Assembly (NCBI RefSeq): GCF_040811775.1
Contig: NZ_JBFNXW010000002.1
Span: 248,001-312,000, forward strand
Reading direction: 5' to 3'
Length of the DNA: 64,000 nt
Source of the DNA: Balneola sp. MJW-20
Lineage (GTDB): Bacteria; Bacteroidota; Rhodothermia; Balneolales; Balneolaceae
Position numbers and translations under genes: made by a program. The notes beneath the pieces are model-generated. The model was not told the origin of the DNA, did not search any database, and was given only the letters and a program-made list of their open reading frames with translations. Position 1 is the stretch's first letter. Each line of letters starts with the position of its first letter. This document shows, piece by piece, positions 1 to 8,449 of the stretch.

Positions 1-1608
1 GTCTTCGGGCGATTTGATCTTGTTGTCAAAGGCGTCGCGGACATAGACGAATCCGAGTCCAACTACACAGCCCAGCATAAAGCCGATCAGCACCCATCTT
101 TTTTTGTTCGGACCGATCGGTATAGTCGGAACAACGGCATAATCCAGCGGGCTTCCGTTGCCGAACTGGGTGCGCTCCCACAGACTCATCTCGGCATACT
201 GATTGGAAACCAGCAGATACAGCTCCTCGTTGATCTTTACGTCTCTTTTGAGGCGGGCCAGCTGAATGATCTCGGTTGGGAGGCCGTCAAACTGGGTGTT
301 CAGCTGAGTAATGCGGTCACTGAGTACTTCCTGCTGCGTCTCATAGGATGACTGCTCCACCCGCAGCTCGATCAGTTTCTGATTGATCTCAATGATGCGG
401 CTGGTGATATTACTGCCCTCGCTGCCCATGAAGGTCAGAGACAAGCTGGAATTCGAATTGATCAGACGATCAGCGATCTTGCGGATCTCTTCTTTGGTCC
501 GCGCGATCCGCTGATTCAGCAGATTGATCTCGGGATTACTTCCGTTATCGGCCAGTTCCGGGTTATTCCGGAGCAATAACAATTTCTCGGTTTCCAGTTC
601 GGCCAAAGAAAGCTGGTAACGCTCGATGGTAGGAGCCAGGCTCTCGGAGAACTGTTCCGCCAGTCCCGGTCGGATCTCCTCCAGCTGCTGTTCGTAATTA
701 GATATAGCCGAATTGACGGCCACCAGCTGCACGCGGATCTCCTGCCGCTTGCTTTCCAGCTCGGAAAGGGTTTCGATCAGTCCCTGGGTCTGGGAGTCTA
801 CCGCCACCAGGGTGGTCTTGTCCATAAATTCCTGCAGTTCCTGCTCGGTCTGCTCCAGTTCATTCTCGATCTTTTCCCGCTCTCCCTCCAGGAAGCGGAT
901 GGCGGAATTAGCCATGGTGCGGTTTTGTTCAGTGGACATATCCGAATAAATATCCATCGCCAGGTTTACTACCTTGGTGGCTTCTTCCGGGGACGTGGAG
1001 TTGAAACTTACTTTGACTAGCTCGGCATCTCTTTCCACCTGAGCAGCAGATAATCTACCTCGTATCCTGTCAGCTATTTTGGATTTAGAAGCCAGTACCG
1101 GTTCCCCGTCCTCATCTTCTGCCCATATGAGGGGATAATCGGTATTGCTGTCATTTACGCTCAGGGCCCGGGCCAGAATACTGTCCGCCAGGTGCTCACT
1201 CAGGGTGCGGGAGCGGATGATCTGCAGTTCGTTATTGATCGTGGATCCGGCTCCGATTCCGTAAGAAGAGGCCAGCAGATTCTGCAGGTCCGATCCTGAA
1301 GACCCCATTCCGGATTTGTTCTCGCTGATGAACAAGGTTCCTTCACTCTGATATATATTAGGTTGCTGCATTACATAAAATGTTGCAGCTGCGGTGCAAA
1401 CAATGATACTCAGCAGCAATTTCCACTTATTCTGTAGTACCAGGTTAAACAGGTGCGAAAGATCAATATCATCCCCGTTCATGGCTGCAGCCCGCTTAGA
1501 AGCGGATTCATCGTACTGAAAAGAGCGCTTATAAAAATTCGAAGGACCGGAATATCCGTTGGTGGAGCCGTTGCGGCCATTAGGCGTATGATGATCAGAA
1601 TGATCCAT
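1..1608 (-). CDS. Wzz/GumC-type polysaccharide co-polymerase, probably Wzc-like (partial)
   Basis: The reading frame is open from an ATG at 1608 down to base 1, giving 536 codons, and it continues past the left edge. The N-terminal 60 residues are hydrophilic. A first membrane helix follows at about 62-80, then a Wzz-type periplasmic domain, a long coiled-coil stretch rich in E, Q, L and R, and a GNVR-like segment (LARLKRDVKINEELYLLV). A second membrane helix lies near 505-525. The visible end, DAFDNKIKSPED, resembles the linker before the BY-kinase domain of Wzc/CapB proteins, so a fused tyrosine kinase probably follows outside the window (inference). The protein controls chain length and export of a surface polysaccharide in the inner membrane. 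It is divergent from the sugar genes at 3088-32618 and is the natural partner of the Wza-type protein at 33311-35722. Confidence 0.9.
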   Translation of the reverse strand, partial: MDHSDHHTPNGRNGSTNGYSGPSNFYKRSFQYDESASKRAAAMNGDDIDLSHLFNLVLQNKWKLLLSIIVCTAAATFYVMQQPNIYQSEGTLFISENKSGMGSSGSDLQNLLASSYGIGAGSTINNELQIIRSRTLSEHLADSILARALSVNDSNTDYPLIWAEDEDGEPVLASKSKIADRIRGRLSAAQVERDAELVKVSFNSTSPEEATKVVNLAMDIYSDMSTEQNRTMANSAIRFLEGEREKIENELEQTEQELQEFMDKTTLVAVDSQTQGLIETLSELESKRQEIRVQLVAVNSAISNYEQQLEEIRPGLAEQFSESLAPTIERYQLSLAELETEKLLLLRNNPELADNGSNPEINLLNQRIARTKEEIRKIADRLINSNSSLSLTFMGSEGSNITSRIIEINQKLIELRVEQSSYETQQEVLSDRITQLNTQFDGLPTEIIQLARLKRDVKINEELYLLVSNQYAEMSLWERTQFGNGSPLDYAVVPTIPIGPNKKRWVLIGFMLGCVVGLGFVYVRDAFDNKIKSPED

Positions 1609-1746
1609 GGTTATCAGCTAAATTTTGGAGTAATGAACAGGAGGTCTCAGATGATTTAAGGACATTCAATTTAGGCCTTGGTTACAATAAGGTCAAGAAC
1701 GATTAAATCCAGTCCTTCTTTACACTTGAGTGAATTCTTAACTCTC

Positions 1747-1768
1747 TGCCAAAGGCATCCCTTCGGGA
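1747..1768 (+). repeat. 22-nt double-hairpin repeat, copy 1
   Basis: The sequence reads TGCC-AAA-GGCA followed directly by TCCC-TTC-GGGA, that is two tiny 4-bp stems with 3-nt loops. The same arrangement occurs at 1988-2009 and 32652-32673 with changes only in loop positions, which suggests the paired bases are what is kept. Confidence 0.6.
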
Positions 1769-1987
1769 AATTCTTAGTGCTCAATGATGGTGTTCGCTCC
1801 GCTCACTGTTATTGCGTTATTAAGTTATTATAAAATGTAGAAATAGGTCTCACAAAATTAATAATTGAGCTTTTTTAAAAATCAATAAGTCAAACCGTAA
1901 ACTTTCTGTTTGACGAGGGGTGGCCTTTTATTATATCGAAGTGATAGTCGGCTACCACACCGAGGAGTTAAAGTTTAATGACTTTTT

Positions 1988-2009
1988 TGCCATAGGCATC
2001 CCTTTGGGA
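1988..2009 (+). repeat. 22-nt double-hairpin repeat, copy 2
   Basis: Reads TGCC-ATA-GGCA then TCCC-TTT-GGGA. Both stems are intact and only the loops differ from the copies at 1747 and 32652. Confidence 0.6.
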
Positions 2010-2149
2010 GGTTACTTTTGGGTCAAGCCAAAAGTATCAGGAAACTAATTCAGGGCAATGAGATTCGTGGAAATGCATGATCTCTCTTAGAAAATCCAAC
2101 AAATGTGAGATATAATTATAGAGAGAAAAGACTTAATTTCATTGTCGCA

Positions 2150-2167
2150 GGCAGGCGAAAGCCTGCC
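2150..2167. repeat. Hairpin with GAAA tetraloop
   Basis: GGCAGGC and GCCTGCC form a perfect 7-bp stem closed by GAAA, a GNRA-type loop. It lies about 90 bp upstream of the phosphoesterase gene. It could be a structured leader element or part of a terminator; no T-run follows. Confidence 0.45.
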
Positions 2168-2201
2168 GAGCACGCATCGAACATAATTCAGGTTTCCGAT
2201 T

Positions 2202-2256
2202 ACAATTCACAGTTTGTACATTCAATTGAGCATTAAGACTTAAGAATTAAGAATTG
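2202..2256 (+). repeat. Heptad array abutting the phosphoesterase start
   Basis: Eight consecutive units of 7 bp can be laid out from 2202: acaattc, acagttt, gtacatt, caattga, gcattaa, gacttaa, gaattaa and the partial gaattg. The last units are near-identical and the first are decayed. The TTG start codon of the next gene (2254) falls in the final unit. Similar 7-bp-period arrays with other unit sequences occur elsewhere in the window. Confidence 0.6.
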
Positions 2257-2973
2257 CCAAAGATCGCTCTCATCTCAGACATTCATGCGAATTACCCGGC
2301 CTTAAAAGCGGTACTGGATAAGCTCGAAGCCTATGAGCCCGATTTTTGGCTCTGTCTGGGAGACGTGGTCGGTTACGGTCCGCACCCGAAAAAATGCATC
2401 GAAGTGATCCGCGAACGGGGGATACAGTGCGTGATGGGCAATCATGATGCGGGAGTGGCGGGAAGGATCTCCTGGAAGCATTTCAGGGAGCCGAACCGCA
2501 GCCTGATTAAAAAGACCCGCGATATGCTGTCCGGTGAGGAGATACAGTGGCTGCGGGACCTGCCCCTGACCCTGGAAAACCCCAAGCTGAGTTGCAAAGC
2601 GGTGCATGCTTCCCCGGTCAAACCCGGCCGGTGGACCTACCTGGAATCGGCCGTTAAGGTCCGCGATATCCTGCAGGACTCCGAATTCGATTATATCTTG
2701 GGTGGTCACACCCACAAACCGGTCATGGTCGCCGACCGCATCGGCATCGTGGAAATAGAAAGAGGAACCAAATACTACATCAATCCCGGCTCCGTCGGCC
2801 AGCCCCGCGACGGCGATCCGAGAGCTTCCTGCGGACTCCTGGATCTGAAAGAAATGACGTATCAGAATTTCAGGCTCGAATTTGATGCTGAACAAGTAGT
2901 AGCTGACCTGAAGTACCTTGGGTTTTCAGACAATGATGCCCGAAGTATGATGGTGATGTATGAGGTATCATAA
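2254..2973 (+). CDS. Metallophosphoesterase of the YfcE/MJ0936 type
   Basis: This is a 239-aa calcineurin-like phosphoesterase, a probable cytoplasmic phosphodiesterase using two metal ions. The family motifs appear in order: SDIHAN near residue 8 (D-x-H), LGDVVGYGPHP near 34, GNHD near 61 and GGHTHKP near 149. The length is typical for the single-domain family. The only sensible start is TTG at 2254, because the family begins within a few residues of the first beta strand (KIALISDIH). The substrate cannot be told from sequence. The gene stands alone, upstream of the nonulosonate operon and apparently unrelated to it. Confidence 0.88.
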   Translation: MPKIALISDIHANYPALKAVLDKLEAYEPDFWLCLGDVVGYGPHPKKCIEVIRERGIQCVMGNHDAGVAGRISWKHFREPNRSLIKKTRDMLSGEEIQWLRDLPLTLENPKLSCKAVHASPVKPGRWTYLESAVKVRDILQDSEFDYILGGHTHKPVMVADRIGIVEIERGTKYYINPGSVGQPRDGDPRASCGLLDLKEMTYQNFRLEFDAEQVVADLKYLGFSDNDARSMMVMYEVS

Positions 2974-3087
2974 ATCAATTTCTTCTATATTTACGGCCAT
3001 TAATGCACCAAGTATTGGGCTGTAATTTTTAAAGTTATTTTTACTATAAAAAATTCTAGAAATGAATTTTAATTCTATTTGAATCAA

Positions 3088-4275
3088 ATGAATATACTCA
3101 AGCTAATTGGCCGATCTGACAATTTATTCCAGTCTGATATTGCTAAGCATGATCAAGAGTTAAAACGAATAATCACTAATTCAAAGTTTCTGGTAATTGG
3201 AGGAGCCGGCTCAATAGGGCAAGCACTCAGTAAAGAAATTTTCAAGAGGAATCCCAGTAAACTACATATTGTGGATATCAGCGAAAACAATATGGTAGAG
3301 TTGGTTCGGGATATAAGAAGTTCATTAGGATACATAGACGGAGAATTCAAGACCTTTGCCTTAGATGCAGGGTCATTTGAATATGATGCTTTTATAAAAT
3401 CAGATGGGAATTATGACTATGTGTTTAATATATCAGCTCTAAAGCATGTTCGAAGTGAGAAAGATCCTTACACGCTTATGAGAATGATTGAGGTCAACAT
3501 TTTGAATACCATCAAAACCATACATCAGGCCAGGGAAAAAGGAACTCACAAATACTTTTGTGTATCTACAGACAAAGCTGCTAATCCTGTGAATATGATG
3601 GGAGCGTCCAAGCGGATCATGGAGCTTTTTTTAATGCGCGAAAGTCAGAGTATTGATATTTCCACTGCTCGCTTTGCGAATGTTGCTTTTTCGGATGGTT
3701 CCCTTTTGCACGGTTTTAATCAGCGTATCCAGAAAAAACAACCGATAGTTGCTCCAAATGATATTAAACGTTATTTCGTGACTCCGCAGGAATCGGGTGA
3801 GTTGTGCCTGATGTCCGGACTTCTAGGTGAAAGCAGAGATATCTTTTTTCCAAAGTTAAGCGAGGAACTGCATCTTATCACCTTTTCTGAGATTGCCGTA
3901 AAATATTTGAATATGATGGGATACGAACCTTATTTGTGTACCAATGAAGAGGAAGCCCGAAAACTGGTAGAAACTCTACCTCAGGAAGGCAAGTGGCCCT
4001 GTTTGTTTACAGAAAGTGATACCACCGGTGAAAAAGATTTTGAAGAGTTTTTTATGGAAGGTGAAACACTTGATCTTGAGCGTTTTGAGAATTTAGGAGT
4101 TGTAAAGAGTCAACTGGACTATAAGGAAGCTAAACTAAATGATTTCTTAGATAGTATTCAGCGGATGAAAAGCTCGCTTGACTGGACAAAGAAGGATTTA
4201 GTATCACTATTTAATGATTTACTTCCCGGATTTGACCATAAAGAGACCGGAAAATATCTAGATTCAAAAATGTAA
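3088..4275 (+). CDS. legB: Sugar-nucleotide 4,6-dehydratase, LegB-like
   Basis: This 395-aa soluble short-chain dehydrogenase belongs to the Polysacc_synt_2 family. It has the NAD-binding motif GGAGSIG at about 38-44 and the catalytic-region signature STDKAANPVNMMGASKR near 190. It should oxidise a nucleotide-activated GlcNAc to the 4-keto-6-deoxy sugar, step one of legionaminic-acid-type synthesis. A TTG at 3079 is possible, but the ATG at 3088 is preferred. A C-terminal extension of about 100 residues goes beyond the dehydratase core, as in other LegB-type enzymes. It is the first gene of a seven-gene operon; its TAA overlaps the next ATG by one base. Whether the substrate carries GDP or UDP is not decidable here, though the PtmE-like gene at 8436 favours GDP. 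Confidence 0.85.
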   Translation: MNILKLIGRSDNLFQSDIAKHDQELKRIITNSKFLVIGGAGSIGQALSKEIFKRNPSKLHIVDISENNMVELVRDIRSSLGYIDGEFKTFALDAGSFEYDAFIKSDGNYDYVFNISALKHVRSEKDPYTLMRMIEVNILNTIKTIHQAREKGTHKYFCVSTDKAANPVNMMGASKRIMELFLMRESQSIDISTARFANVAFSDGSLLHGFNQRIQKKQPIVAPNDIKRYFVTPQESGELCLMSGLLGESRDIFFPKLSEELHLITFSEIAVKYLNMMGYEPYLCTNEEEARKLVETLPQEGKWPCLFTESDTTGEKDFEEFFMEGETLDLERFENLGVVKSQLDYKEAKLNDFLDSIQRMKSSLDWTKKDLVSLFNDLLPGFDHKETGKYLDSKM

Positions 4276-5420
4276 TGAAAAATACCGCCCAGTTTCTGGA
4301 GTTTGTTCGCGACCAATTTAAAACCAGTGATTTCATACCATTACATGAGCCCCGCTTTTTAGGTAATGAGAAGAAATATGTTCTGGAAACAATAGAATCT
4401 ACATTTGTATCCTCGGTCGGAGCATATGTGGATAAATTCGAGGAAATGATGGCCGGGATATCAGCTACCGAACGAGCCGTTGCAGTAGTGAATGGTACGG
4501 CTGCGTTGCAGGTTACTCTTCGATTGGCCGGGGTGAAGAAAGGAGATGAAGTACTGACACAAGCGCTTACCTTCGTCGCCACGGCTAACGCCATAGCCTA
4601 TAATAATGCAATACCGGTTTTCCTGGATGTAGATTTAGATACCATGGGCTTGTCACCCAGAGCAGTGGAAGCATTTCTGGAAGAGTTCGGGGAACTAAAA
4701 GAAGATGGATGCTACAATAAAAAGACAGGAAACAGAATAGCAGCCTGTTTACCTATGCATACATTTGGTTTTCCGGTACATTTAAAAGAACTCATGGCCA
4801 TTTGTGACAAATGGAATATTCCTGTGATCGAGGATGCAGCTGAATCGGTTGGTTCTACTTACCATGGGAAACCAACGGGGAGCTTTGGACAGTTCGGAGT
4901 TTTTTCTTTTAATGGAAACAAAATCGTTACAGCCGGTGGGGGTGGAGCCATTGTGACAAATGATAAAAAGATGGGTGATTTTGCTAAGCATCTTACCACT
5001 ACTGCAAAAAAACCTCACACATATGAGTATGTGCACGATGAATTAGGGTATAACTACCGAATGCCAAATCTGAATGCCGCTTTAATTTGTGCTCAACTCG
5101 AACAACTGGATAATTTTATTGAAAATAAGCGGTATCTGGCAGAGCAGTATCAGGCTTTCTTTAAAAGATCAGGAATAAATTTCAGAACAGAGAATCCGGA
5201 CACTAAAGCAAATTATTGGTTAATGTGTGTCGAACTGGATAACCGAAATGAACGGGACCTATTTCTGAAGGAAACCAATGAAAAGGGTGTCATGACCCGA
5301 CCAATCTGGCAGTTAATGTATAAATTATCAATGTATAAGCACTGCTACCGGGACGAGCAAAAGAATGCAGAGTATTTAGAAGATAGAATTGTAAACATTC
5401 CAAGCAGTGTAAGACTATGA
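4275..5420 (+). CDS. legC: PLP-dependent aminotransferase, LegC family
   Basis: This 381-aa DegT/DnrJ/EryC1/StrS-type aminotransferase should add the amino group at C4 of the 4-keto-6-deoxy sugar made by the preceding enzyme. The PLP lysine is K216 in FNGNKIVTAGGGG. The pyridine-nitrogen aspartate lies in IEDAAES (about 187), and VNGTAAL near 73 binds the cofactor phosphate. The insert after residue 130 (FLEEFGELKEDGCYNKKTG) is typical of the LegC subgroup. The start overlaps the stop of the upstream gene (TAATG) and the end overlaps the formyltransferase by four bases, so translation is probably coupled. The nitrogen placed here becomes N7 of the final nine-carbon sugar. Confidence 0.88.
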   Translation: MKNTAQFLEFVRDQFKTSDFIPLHEPRFLGNEKKYVLETIESTFVSSVGAYVDKFEEMMAGISATERAVAVVNGTAALQVTLRLAGVKKGDEVLTQALTFVATANAIAYNNAIPVFLDVDLDTMGLSPRAVEAFLEEFGELKEDGCYNKKTGNRIAACLPMHTFGFPVHLKELMAICDKWNIPVIEDAAESVGSTYHGKPTGSFGQFGVFSFNGNKIVTAGGGGAIVTNDKKMGDFAKHLTTTAKKPHTYEYVHDELGYNYRMPNLNAALICAQLEQLDNFIENKRYLAEQYQAFFKRSGINFRTENPDTKANYWLMCVELDNRNERDLFLKETNEKGVMTRPIWQLMYKLSMYKHCYRDEQKNAEYLEDRIVNIPSSVRL

Positions 5421-6316
5421 GTAAGTTTAAAATTGGGTATTTTGCAGATGGACCCTGGTCACATGAGGCTTTTGAGCTGTTAATACAGGACAATAGCATT
5501 GAACTATGTTTTATTGTACCCAGAACGGATACCGAAGATCATACTCTTAAAAACTTTGCAGCGCAATACAATATTGATTATTTGCATCCTGTACAGGTTA
5601 ATTCTGAGGAGTTTATTGAAAAAGCAAAATCATATGATCCGGATTTATTTGTTTCAATGAGCTTTAATCAAATATTCAGAGAGAGGATCATTAATCTACC
5701 TAAAAATGATACGATCAATTGTCACGCCGGAAAATTACCCTTTTACAGGGGGAGGAATGTACTTAACTGGGCATTGATCAACGATGAAGAAGAGTTTGGA
5801 ATAACCGTACATTTTGTAGATGAAGGCATAGACACAGGGGATATTATTTTACAGAAAACTTTTCCCATCACGGATGACGATACTTACGGTTCACTTCTTG
5901 AAACTGCATATGAGGAGTGTGCTCGATTATTATATGATGCCATTAAAGATATACAGAAAGGAAGTTTCAAGAGAGTGAAACAAAATACGATACATCCTGT
6001 TGGTTTTTATTGTGGAAGAAGAACGATCGGAGATGAAGTTATTAATTGGAATACTACATCAAGAGAGTTATTCAACTTTGTTCGTGCATTGTCATCTCCA
6101 GGCCCTTTAGCTACCACCTTTATCGATCATGTGCCGGTGAAGATTAACAGGGTCAAACTTATTGAAGGAGCTCCTGAATTCATAAATATTCCGGGACAAA
6201 TATTATCTAAAACAGAAAATGGATTTTTAGTAAAAACAGAAGATTCATTTGTTGAAATTCTTGATATCAATACGGATGCAAAAATCAGAGTAGGGAGTAG
6301 ATTTCAAAATGAGTAA
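5417..6316 (+). CDS. Sugar N-formyltransferase (formyl_trans_N family)
   Basis: This 299-aa protein has the folate-dependent formyltransferase fold. The catalytic triad N101, H103 and D139 is visible in NCHAGKLPFYRGRN and HFVDEGIDTGDI. A C-terminal domain near 205-299 resembles the Fmt_C/ArnA-type end. Together with 10-formyltetrahydrofolate it should formylate the amino sugar produced by the LegC-like enzyme. In the studied Campylobacter legionaminic pathway this position is filled by the N-acetyltransferase LegH, and no LegH is seen here. The place between legC and legI, with a 4-bp upstream and an 8-bp downstream overlap, ties the enzyme to this pathway. Methionyl-tRNA formyltransferase is unlikely because of the operon and the divergent sequence. 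The exact acceptor is inferred. Confidence 0.85.
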   Translation: MSKFKIGYFADGPWSHEAFELLIQDNSIELCFIVPRTDTEDHTLKNFAAQYNIDYLHPVQVNSEEFIEKAKSYDPDLFVSMSFNQIFRERIINLPKNDTINCHAGKLPFYRGRNVLNWALINDEEEFGITVHFVDEGIDTGDIILQKTFPITDDDTYGSLLETAYEECARLLYDAIKDIQKGSFKRVKQNTIHPVGFYCGRRTIGDEVINWNTTSRELFNFVRALSSPGPLATTFIDHVPVKINRVKLIEGAPEFINIPGQILSKTENGFLVKTEDSFVEILDINTDAKIRVGSRFQNE

Positions 6317-7340
6317 GATCGATCACGTATATATTATTGCAGAAGCGGGTGTAAATCATAATGGCGATATAAAGAACGCTATTCGACTAATCGAGGCAGC
6401 GAGTCACTCCGGTGTTGATGCGGTAAAATTTCAGTCATTTAAAGCAGCTAAATTGGTATCAAAGGCGGCTAAGAAAGCGAAATATCAGTTTGATAACACC
6501 AATGACGGGGATGATACTCAATATAATATGCTTAAATCACTTGAACTGAGTGAGGATGATCACGCATTATTAATTAAAGAGTGCGAAAAAAGAGGAATTC
6601 AATTTCTTTCAACCGCATTTGATCTGGATGGCATAGATTTTTTAGATGAGCTTGGAATGCCCTTTTTTAAAAGCCCTTCTGGAGAGATCACCAATTACCC
6701 TTATCTGAAAAGGTTAGCTCAAAAGGGTAAACCGGTGGTATTGTCTACTGGTATGGCGGATATGGAGGAGATCAAAGCAGCCGTAGACATATTAACGGAA
6801 CATGGCCTGAAGCTAAATGATGTTAGTGTACTTCATTGTAATACGGAATATCCCACCCCTATGGAAGATGTTAATCTGAAAGCGATGAATACCATTAAAG
6901 ATGAACTGGGAGTTCAAGTAGGTTACTCTGACCATACGTTGGGTATTGAAGTACCCATAGCGGCAGTGGCACTGGGTGCAAAAATCATTGAAAAACACTT
7001 TACACTGGATCGAAGTTTACCGGGCCCGGATCATCGTGCATCCTTAGAACCGGACGAACTAAAAGAGATGGTCACAGCTATACGAAATATCGAAAAGGCA
7101 ATTTCCGGAAGTGGGGAAAAGAAGCCCAGTCCGAGTGAGCAAAAGAATAAAGTAGTAGCACGAAAAAGCATCCATATGACTCGTTCAAAAGAGGCCGGGG
7201 AAGTGATCAGTGAAGAAGACATAATTGCTTTGCGGCCCGGAAACGGTATTTCGCCGATGGAATGGGAAAAAATAATAGGGAAAAAACTAAAGCAAGCGTG
7301 TTCTGCATCCGAAATGCTTCACTGGAGTTCACTGGAATGA
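6309..7340 (+). CDS. legI: Nonulosonate synthase, NeuB/LegI family
   Basis: This 343-aa enzyme has an N-terminal NeuB TIM barrel (about 5-245) and a C-terminal antifreeze-like SAF domain (about 280-340). It condenses phosphoenolpyruvate with a six-carbon 2,4-diamino-2,4,6-trideoxy sugar to give the nine-carbon acid. Visible signatures are AEAGVNHNGD at the N terminus, GYSDHTLGI and EKHFTLDRSLPGPDHRASL. The upstream dehydratase and aminotransferase point to a legionaminic-type substrate rather than ManNAc. It overlaps its neighbours by 8 and 4 bp. Confidence 0.92.
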   Translation: MSKIDHVYIIAEAGVNHNGDIKNAIRLIEAASHSGVDAVKFQSFKAAKLVSKAAKKAKYQFDNTNDGDDTQYNMLKSLELSEDDHALLIKECEKRGIQFLSTAFDLDGIDFLDELGMPFFKSPSGEITNYPYLKRLAQKGKPVVLSTGMADMEEIKAAVDILTEHGLKLNDVSVLHCNTEYPTPMEDVNLKAMNTIKDELGVQVGYSDHTLGIEVPIAAVALGAKIIEKHFTLDRSLPGPDHRASLEPDELKEMVTAIRNIEKAISGSGEKKPSPSEQKNKVVARKSIHMTRSKEAGEVISEEDIIALRPGNGISPMEWEKIIGKKLKQACSASEMLHWSSLE

Positions 7341-8449
7341 AAATAGGAGTACTGACAAGCTCAAGGGCAGACTTTGGCATATATCAGCCACTGCTTAAAA
7401 AGCTGGAAAACGATACATTCTTTGATTTGACCATTATTGCTTTCGGTACTCACGGATCACCGTATCATGGTGAAACTATATCCGAGATACAGCAAACAGG
7501 ATTTAAGAAAACAGATCTTATTCAATCCCTGTTGTTAAATGATAATCCTAACGGCATCAGCACCTCTTACGGTCTTACCGTAACCAAGTTCGCTGATTAT
7601 TGGGCAGAGAATACGTTTGACCTGGTGTTTTGTCTGGGAGACCGTTTTGAGATGTCGGCTGCAGTTCAGGCCGGGATACCATTTGGAGTGAGATTTGCAC
7701 ATATTCACGGGGGTGAAACAACCTTAGGTGCTATCGATAATATTTACAGACATCAGATCACCCTGGCATCGTCCATTCACTTCCCGTCCACAGAAGCATA
7801 CAGGAAAAAAATTGAGTCTGTTACTGGACAGAATGAACATATCTACAATGTTGGCTCTTTGAGCTTAGATAACATTGAAGCGTTTCAGTTTATCGATGAG
7901 CAATCGTTTCGGATGAAATTCGGGATCCCTGACAGACCCTATATATTAGTTACCTTTCACCCCGAAACGGTAAAGCCCGAAAAAAATCAGAATTTTGCAT
8001 CAGAGATGAAAAGGGCGCTTACTGAATTAGGTGAAAATTACTTTTTGGTCATTACGATGCCTAATGCTGATACCAATGGTAAGATATACCGGAACGCGAT
8101 TGATGAATTAAAAAAGGACATGGCTGAAAAGGTACTTTGCATTGAAAATTTTGGAAAAATCAATTACTTCAATGCCATGAAATACGCGGAATTCCTTATG
8201 GGAAATACCTCCAGTGGGATCATAGAAGCAGCGTCTTTTAATAAGTATGTGATAAATGTAGGTGACAGACAAAAAGGGCGTGCAAGGGGTGATAATGTTA
8301 AAGACTGTGATTTTAATGCCGAGGAAATATTAAATGCAGCATTAAAAGTGAAAGAATTGGGTGAATTTGAGGGGCCTAATATCTACCGAAAGCCAGATAC
8401 GGCAAAAATAATAATCGATACCCTAAAGTATAATTATGCGACATTATAA
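7337..8449 (+). CDS. legG: UDP-sugar 2-epimerase (hydrolysing), NeuC/LegG family
   Basis: This 370-aa epimerase releases the nucleotide and inverts C2 of the diamino sugar to supply the synthase. Family motifs include MKIGVLTSSRADFGIYQPLL at the N terminus, HGGETTLGAIDN and GNTSSGIIEAASF. The ATG at 7337 overlaps the synthase stop by ATGA and gives the expected N terminus; an upstream in-frame start at 7262 would add 25 residues that do not fit the family. Chemically the epimerase acts before the synthase, although the gene order is reversed. Confidence 0.9.
   Translation: MKIGVLTSSRADFGIYQPLLKKLENDTFFDLTIIAFGTHGSPYHGETISEIQQTGFKKTDLIQSLLLNDNPNGISTSYGLTVTKFADYWAENTFDLVFCLGDRFEMSAAVQAGIPFGVRFAHIHGGETTLGAIDNIYRHQITLASSIHFPSTEAYRKKIESVTGQNEHIYNVGSLSLDNIEAFQFIDEQSFRMKFGIPDRPYILVTFHPETVKPEKNQNFASEMKRALTELGENYFLVITMPNADTNGKIYRNAIDELKKDMAEKVLCIENFGKINYFNAMKYAEFLMGNTSSGIIEAASFNKYVINVGDRQKGRARGDNVKDCDFNAEEILNAALKVKELGEFEGPNIYRKPDTAKIIIDTLKYNYATL

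Larger units (their letters stand above)
1609..2253. other. Intergenic region with small hairpins and a heptad array
   Basis: I see no gene in this 645-bp stretch. It holds two copies of a 22-nt double-hairpin repeat (1747-1768 and 1988-2009), a perfect 7-bp hairpin with a GAAA tetraloop (2150-2167) and a 7-bp-period array running into the next gene (2202-2256). Promoters for the divergent genes on both sides must lie here, but I could not place them. Confidence 0.6.

Noticed and set aside
1808..1832. gttatt-containing 8-bp-period stretch
   Set aside because: Three imperfect units in AT-rich DNA; period differs from the heptad arrays and it could be chance.
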